Shown: in pieces, positions 6,439 to 10,130 of the stretch
Layout: each line of letters opens with the position of its first letter
Position numbering within the stretch: the stretch's first letter is position 1
Source of the DNA: JAZLIC01 sp045617225
GTDB taxonomy: Bacteria; Bacillota; Clostridia; Monoglobales; Monoglobaceae
DNA: 10,130 nt
NCBI GenBank assembly: GCA_045617225.1
Contig: JAZLIC010000068.1
Span: 1-10,130 of the forward strand
Direction of reading: 5' to 3'
The notes under the pieces: model-generated
What the model saw: only the letters and a program-made list of their open reading frames with translations
Told to the model about the DNA's origin: nothing
Databases searched by the model: none
Program-made: the position numbers and the translations under genes

Positions 6439-6463
6439 GGCGGTAGTATATATGCCGCCTTTT
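6439..6463 (+). terminator. Terminator-like hairpin between carA and carB (possible attenuator)
   Basis: GGCGGTA (6439-6445) pairs with TGCCGCC (6453-6459), seven pairs including one T-G wobble, around a 7-base loop, and is followed by TTTT (6460-6463) then ATCAT. It starts 7 bases after the carA stop and ends 50 bases before carB. The short T run suggests a weak or partial terminator, or a processing or stability hairpin. carB must be read through it, since no promoter of its own is obvious in the remaining gap. Confidence 0.5.
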
Positions 6464-6513
6464 ATCATAACAATTTACGCATTGCTTCTTATGAGGCAGA
6501 ATGGAGGTTTAAT

Positions 6514-9500
6514 ATGCCTAAAAGAGAGGATATAAAAAAGGTGCTTGTAATAGGCTCCGGTCCGATTGTTATAGGACAGGCGGCTGAGTTCGATTATGCA
6601 GGCACTCAGGCGTGCCTTGCGCTTAAAGAAGAAGGTTATACCGTAATCCTTTGTAATTCAAATCCGGCTACCATAATGACAGATACATCTATTGCGGACA
6701 AGGTATATATGGAGCCGCTTAACTTAGAGTATATCGCAAAGATTATAAGACACGAACGCCCTGATGCAATTCTTCCGGGAATAGGCGGACAGACAGGACT
6801 TAATCTTGCTATGCAGCTTGAAAAAAAGGGCATACTTAAAGAGTGTCATACAGAACTTTTGGGAACAAGTCCGGAAAGTATCGAGAGGGCCGAGGACAGG
6901 GAACTGTTTAAAGAAATGTGCGAATCAATAGGCGAGCCGGTGCTACCTTCGGATATTGCAACCTCAATAGAGGACGGACTTAAAATAGCTAATGAGATTG
7001 GCTTCCCTGTTGTATTGCGTCCTGCGTTTACTTTGGGCGGAACAGGCGGCGGCTTTGCGGATAATGAGGAGGAGTTCGTTGCAATAATGAAGAACGCCCT
7101 CTATTTATCGCCGGTGCATCAGGTTTTGGTTGAGAAAAGTATAAAAGGCTTTAAGGAGATTGAGTACGAGGTAATCCGTGACAAGAACGACACTGCGATT
7201 ACTATTTGTAATATGGAGAACTTAGACCCTGTTGGAATACATACGGGCGACTCTATCGTTGTATGTCCGTCACAAACCCTTACCAATAAGGAATACCATA
7301 TGCTCCGTGACAGCGCTCTTAAAATCATTCGTGAGCTTAAAATTGAGGGTGGCTGTAATGTGCAGTTTGCACTTGACCCAAAATCCTTTAAGTATTACCT
7401 TATAGAAGTAAATCCGAGGGTGTCACGCTCCTCTGCTCTTGCGTCAAAGGCGAGCGGATATCCGATAGCGAGAGTTTCTGCCAAGATTGGCGTAGGTATG
7501 ACCCTTGACGAGATTGAAATTGCAAATACTCCTGCGGCGTTTGAGCCTGCACTTGACTATGTGGTAAGTAAAATGCCGAGGTTCCCGTTTGATAAGTTTA
7601 CCGATGCAAAGAATAATCTTGGTACACAGATGAAGGCAACCGGTGAAGTTATGTCAATCGGCAGAACATTTGAGGAGAGCGTATTAAAGGCTATTCGTTC
7701 CCTTGAAATCGGTGTATGGCACCTCTATCACAAGAAGTTTGAAGATGTGCCGACAGAGGAGCTGCTTAAATATATTGCAATCGGCACAGATGACCGTATT
7801 TATGCTATTGCGGAGCTTTTGCGCCACGGAACAGAGGTTTCGGAAATTTGCAAAATTACAGGGATAGACAAGTTCTTTATAAACGGACTTAAAAATATAA
7901 CCGATGCAGAGAAGGTGCTGAAAGAAAACCCAAAGAGCATTGATACACTTATAAAGGCAAAGAAGATGGGCTTTTCCGATAAGGAAATCGCAAGGCTTTG
8001 GGGCATTAAAGAGGAAGATGTATTTGAGATGAGAAAGACGGAAAATATCTTCCCGATTTACAAAATGATTGATACCTGTGCGTCGGAGTTTGAAAGCTAT
8101 ATTCCTTACTTCTACTCCACATACGAGGGGGAGAACGAGTCAAAGATATTAGACAGGAAGAAGATTATCGTTTTAGGCTCAGGCCCTATCCGCATCGGAC
8201 AGGGTGTAGAGTTTGACTATTCTACCGTTCACGCAGTTAAGACCATCAAAGAAGCCGGCTACGAGGCAATTATCATAAACAATAATCCGGAAACGGTTTC
8301 GACGGATTACACAACAAGCGATAAGCTTTACTTTGAGCCGCTTACTCCCGAAGATGTAATGAATATTATAATTATGGAAAAGGCGGAGGGCGTTATTGTA
8401 ACCCTTGGCGGTCAGACCGCAATCAACTTAGCAGAGCCGCTTGCAAAGCTTGGCGTAAAAATAATCGGTACGGACTGTGACGCTATTGCAAGAGCCGAGA
8501 GCAGGGACTTGTTTGAAAAGTTGCTCTCAAAGCTTGAAATCCCTCAGCCAAAAGGAATGGCGGTTACAAATATAGATGACGGTGTAAAGGCGGCAAATGA
8601 AATCGGATACCCTGTGCTTGTCAGACCGAGCTTTGTCTTGGGCGGCAGAGCTATGCAGATTGTGGCAAAGGAAAAGGATTTGCTTCATTATCTTAAAACT
8701 GCGGTTGAGATTGACGAGGATAAGCCTGTTTTGGTTGACAGATATATTAAGGGTAAAGAGCTTGAAGTCGATGCAATCTGCGACGGCGAAAATGTTTTTG
8801 TTCCGGGTATTATGGAGCTTGTAGAGAGAACAGGCGTACATAGCGGTGACTCAATCAGCGTATATCCTACATATACGGTATCGCAAAAGGTTAAGGACAC
8901 AATTCTTGAATATACCAAAAAGCTTGGACTTGGAATAGGCATAGTCGGCTTGTTTAATATTCAGTTCATTGTAGATAGTGATGAAAATGTATATATCATC
9001 GAGGTAAATCCGCGTTCAAGCCGAACTGTTCCGTTCTTGTCTAAGGCGACAGGCTATAATCTTGCGGATATGGCAACCCTTGTTATGCTTGGCAAGACCC
9101 TTCCGGAGCTTGGCATAACCGATGTTTACGGAGTGGAAAAGAAGCGCTTTTATGTAAAAGCACCTGCGTTTTCATTCTCTAAGCTTACCGGTATGGACTC
9201 ATACCTGTCGCCGGAAATGAAGTCCACAGGTGAGGCAATCGGCTATGATAAGAACTTGTCACGTGCTATGTATAAGGCACTTATAGCAAGCGGATTAAAG
9301 CTCCAAAATTACGGAACGGTTGTGGTAACCCTTGCGGACGAGGATAAGGAGGAGGCACTTCCGCTTGTTAAACGCTTTTATGATATGGGCTTTAATATTG
9401 AAGCGACAATCGGCACTGCCGACTTCTTAAACGGACATGGAATAAAGACAAGAATTCTCCGCAAGCTCTCCGAGGGCAGTACGGAAATCTTAGAAGCGAT

Positions 9501-9702
9501 AAGGGCAGGATATGTAAGCTATGTAATGAACACAAGAGCGATTATGTCAGGTGTCCATTTCGAGGACGGCGTACAGATAAGAAGATGTGCGAATGAGAAT
9601 AATGTAACAATGCTCACATCATTAGATACTGTAAGGGTGCTTTTAGATGTGCTTGAAGAAATGACAATAGGCGTATCTACGGTAGACGATAAAAGGTGGT
9701 AA
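6514..9702 (+). CDS. carB: Carbamoyl-phosphate synthase, large (synthetase) subunit
   Basis: CarB makes carbamoyl phosphate from bicarbonate, two ATP and the ammonia delivered by CarA. The 1062-residue product has the complete internal duplication. The first half (1-400) is the carboxyphosphate module: KKVLVIGSGPIVIGQAAEFDY at about 8-28, GIGGQTGLN at 89-97, RPAFTLGGTGGG at 169-180, and YLIEVNPRVSRSSAL at 295-309. An oligomerisation region follows (about 400-545). The second half (550-930) is the carbamate-kinase module: IIVLGSGPIRIGQGVEFDYS at 551-570, LGGQTAINLAEPL at 631-643, RPSFVLGGRAM at 704-714, and YIIEVNPRSSRTVPF at 827-841. Residues 930-1062 are the MGS-like allosteric domain, in other CarB proteins the site of UMP or IMP/ornithine effects. 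The ATG at 6514 has GGAGG at 6503-6507, six bases away. No catalytic motif is missing. Confidence 0.98.
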   Translation: MPKREDIKKVLVIGSGPIVIGQAAEFDYAGTQACLALKEEGYTVILCNSNPATIMTDTSIADKVYMEPLNLEYIAKIIRHERPDAILPGIGGQTGLNLAMQLEKKGILKECHTELLGTSPESIERAEDRELFKEMCESIGEPVLPSDIATSIEDGLKIANEIGFPVVLRPAFTLGGTGGGFADNEEEFVAIMKNALYLSPVHQVLVEKSIKGFKEIEYEVIRDKNDTAITICNMENLDPVGIHTGDSIVVCPSQTLTNKEYHMLRDSALKIIRELKIEGGCNVQFALDPKSFKYYLIEVNPRVSRSSALASKASGYPIARVSAKIGVGMTLDEIEIANTPAAFEPALDYVVSKMPRFPFDKFTDAKNNLGTQMKATGEVMSIGRTFEESVLKAIRSLEIGVWHLYHKKFEDVPTEELLKYIAIGTDDRIYAIAELLRHGTEVSEICKITGIDKFFINGLKNITDAEKVLKENPKSIDTLIKAKKMGFSDKEIARLWGIKEEDVFEMRKTENIFPIYKMIDTCASEFESYIPYFYSTYEGENESKILDRKKIIVLGSGPIRIGQGVEFDYSTVHAVKTIKEAGYEAIIINNNPETVSTDYTTSDKLYFEPLTPEDVMNIIIMEKAEGVIVTLGGQTAINLAEPLAKLGVKIIGTDCDAIARAESRDLFEKLLSKLEIPQPKGMAVTNIDDGVKAANEIGYPVLVRPSFVLGGRAMQIVAKEKDLLHYLKTAVEIDEDKPVLVDRYIKGKELEVDAICDGENVFVPGIMELVERTGVHSGDSISVYPTYTVSQKVKDTILEYTKKLGLGIGIVGLFNIQFIVDSDENVYIIEVNPRSSRTVPFLSKATGYNLADMATLVMLGKTLPELGITDVYGVEKKRFYVKAPAFSFSKLTGMDSYLSPEMKSTGEAIGYDKNLSRAMYKALIASGLKLQNYGTVVVTLADEDKEEALPLVKRFYDMGFNIEATIGTADFLNGHGIKTRILRKLSEGSTEILEAIRAGYVSYVMNTRAIMSGVHFEDGVQIRRCANENNVTMLTSLDTVRVLLDVLEEMTIGVSTVDDKRW

Positions 9703-9780
9703 AGCATATTTGAAGTAAAAAGTATGGTGAAAATGGCGCCGATGCGGAAATTATACTTTATAAAAAGAGATAGTTTTAAT

Positions 9781-9811
9781 GCTCGTCACTTTAAGTGGCG
9801 AGCATATTTTT
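9781..9811 (+). terminator. Terminator of the purF-carAB operon
   Basis: GCTCGTCAC (9781-9789) pairs with GTGGCGAGC (9795-9803), nine pairs including one T-G wobble, with loop TTTAA, and is followed by ATATTTTT (9804-9811). It lies 78 bases after the carB stop; nothing recognisable lies in between. Confidence 0.85.
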
Positions 9812-9834
9812 ATGTATGAGGATAAATTTCTCGG

Positions 9835-9863
9835 TTGAATTATTCGTTTTTGTGTGTTAAAAT
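9835..9863 (+). promoter_or_regulatory. Probable promoter of the Ppx/GppA-family gene
   Basis: TTGAAT (9835-9840) and TAAAAT (9858-9863) are 17 bases apart, with TGT directly before the -10 forming an extended -10. The start would be near 9870, about 25 bases before the ATG. It follows the carB terminator, so the gene begins a new transcription unit. Confidence 0.65.
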
Positions 9864-9894
9864 AAAAGTGATTTCAGGCAGGAAGGTGATTTTT

Positions 9895-10130
9895 ATGAAG
9901 AAAATTGCAATTATAGATTTGGGGTCAAACTCCGTTCGTATGGACATTGCGGAGATAGACGAAAACAAGGAATACACATATACAAAGCGCATAAGAAAGC
10001 TGATAAAGCTAAGCGAGGGTATGAGCGAGGATAGGAAGCTTCAAAAATTGCGAATGGAATATGCCGCCGAGGAATTAAAGAAGTTTAAAGCCGAAGCGGA
10101 AAAGGAGGGCGTAGATGAGATTATTGCGGT
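9895..10130 (+). CDS. Ppx/GppA-family phosphatase, N-terminal part (3' end missing)
   Basis: Members of this family are exopolyphosphatases or guanosine pentaphosphate phosphohydrolases with an actin-like ASKHA fold, acting in the cytosol on polyphosphate or pppGpp. Only 78 complete codons are visible before the window ends. The start MKKIAIIDLGSNSVRM is the family's phosphate-1 motif (IDLGSNS at 7-13), and KLIKLSEGM near 35-43 matches the short strand that in relatives reads like (V)RLGEGL. The ATG at 9895 follows AGGAAGGTGAT (9880-9890). The following helix-rich segment (residues 48-72, rich in K and E) fits the long helix of the first domain. Family membership is fairly sure; whether it prefers polyphosphate or pppGpp cannot be told from this fragment, so no gene symbol is given. 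A neighbouring polyphosphate kinase gene just outside the window would favour ppx. Confidence 0.88.
   Translation, partial: MKKIAIIDLGSNSVRMDIAEIDENKEYTYTKRIRKLIKLSEGMSEDRKLQKLRMEYAAEELKKFKAEAEKEGVDEIIA

Overview
The window reads as chromosomal DNA from a low-to-moderate GC Gram-positive bacterium, most likely a gut-type Clostridia (Oscillospiraceae or Lachnospiraceae; this placement is inference from codon style and protein flavour, not proven). Supporting signs are strong AGGAGG-type ribosome binding sites, sigma-A-like promoters (one is a perfect TTGACA-17-TATAAT), GC-rich hairpin terminators with T tails, a clostridial PurF with a short propeptide and four candidate [4Fe-4S] cysteines, and the human-ADSL-like form of adenylosuccinate lyase.

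Layout. Bases 1-2734 hold the end of a purine operon: purB (5' end cut off) followed 22 bases later by guaA, closed by a strong hairpin terminator (2744-2786) that can work in both directions. Bases 2817-3552 form a small accessory unit on the minus strand: an intact class III Fic AMP-transferase gene, preceded by the last ~22 codons of a Cro/C1-type HTH regulator whose front has been lost, and a promoter. Bases 3513-3912 are a 400-base gene-free stretch with that promoter, a strong plus-strand terminator with no matching gene, an AT-rich segment and the purF promoter and leader. Bases 3913-9702 form an operon purF-carA-carB, with a terminator-like hairpin between carA and carB and a terminator after carB. 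From 9835 a new promoter drives the start of a Ppx/GppA-family phosphatase gene that runs off the right edge.

How the genes work together. PurF (first step of purine synthesis), PurB (SAICAR and adenylosuccinate cleavage) and GuaA (XMP to GMP) belong to purine nucleotide synthesis. CarA/CarB make carbamoyl phosphate for pyrimidines and arginine. Three of the proteins (GuaA, PurF, CarA) are glutamine amidotransferases, so the locus groups glutamine-nitrogen consuming nucleotide enzymes. The Fic gene looks like an insertion or remnant module between two nucleotide operons.

Nothing here is clearly a new biological system. The points most worth a second look are the decayed HTH partner in front of an intact Fic gene, the orphan terminator sharing a 10-base arm with the guaA terminator on the other side of fic, and the hairpin between carA and carB.
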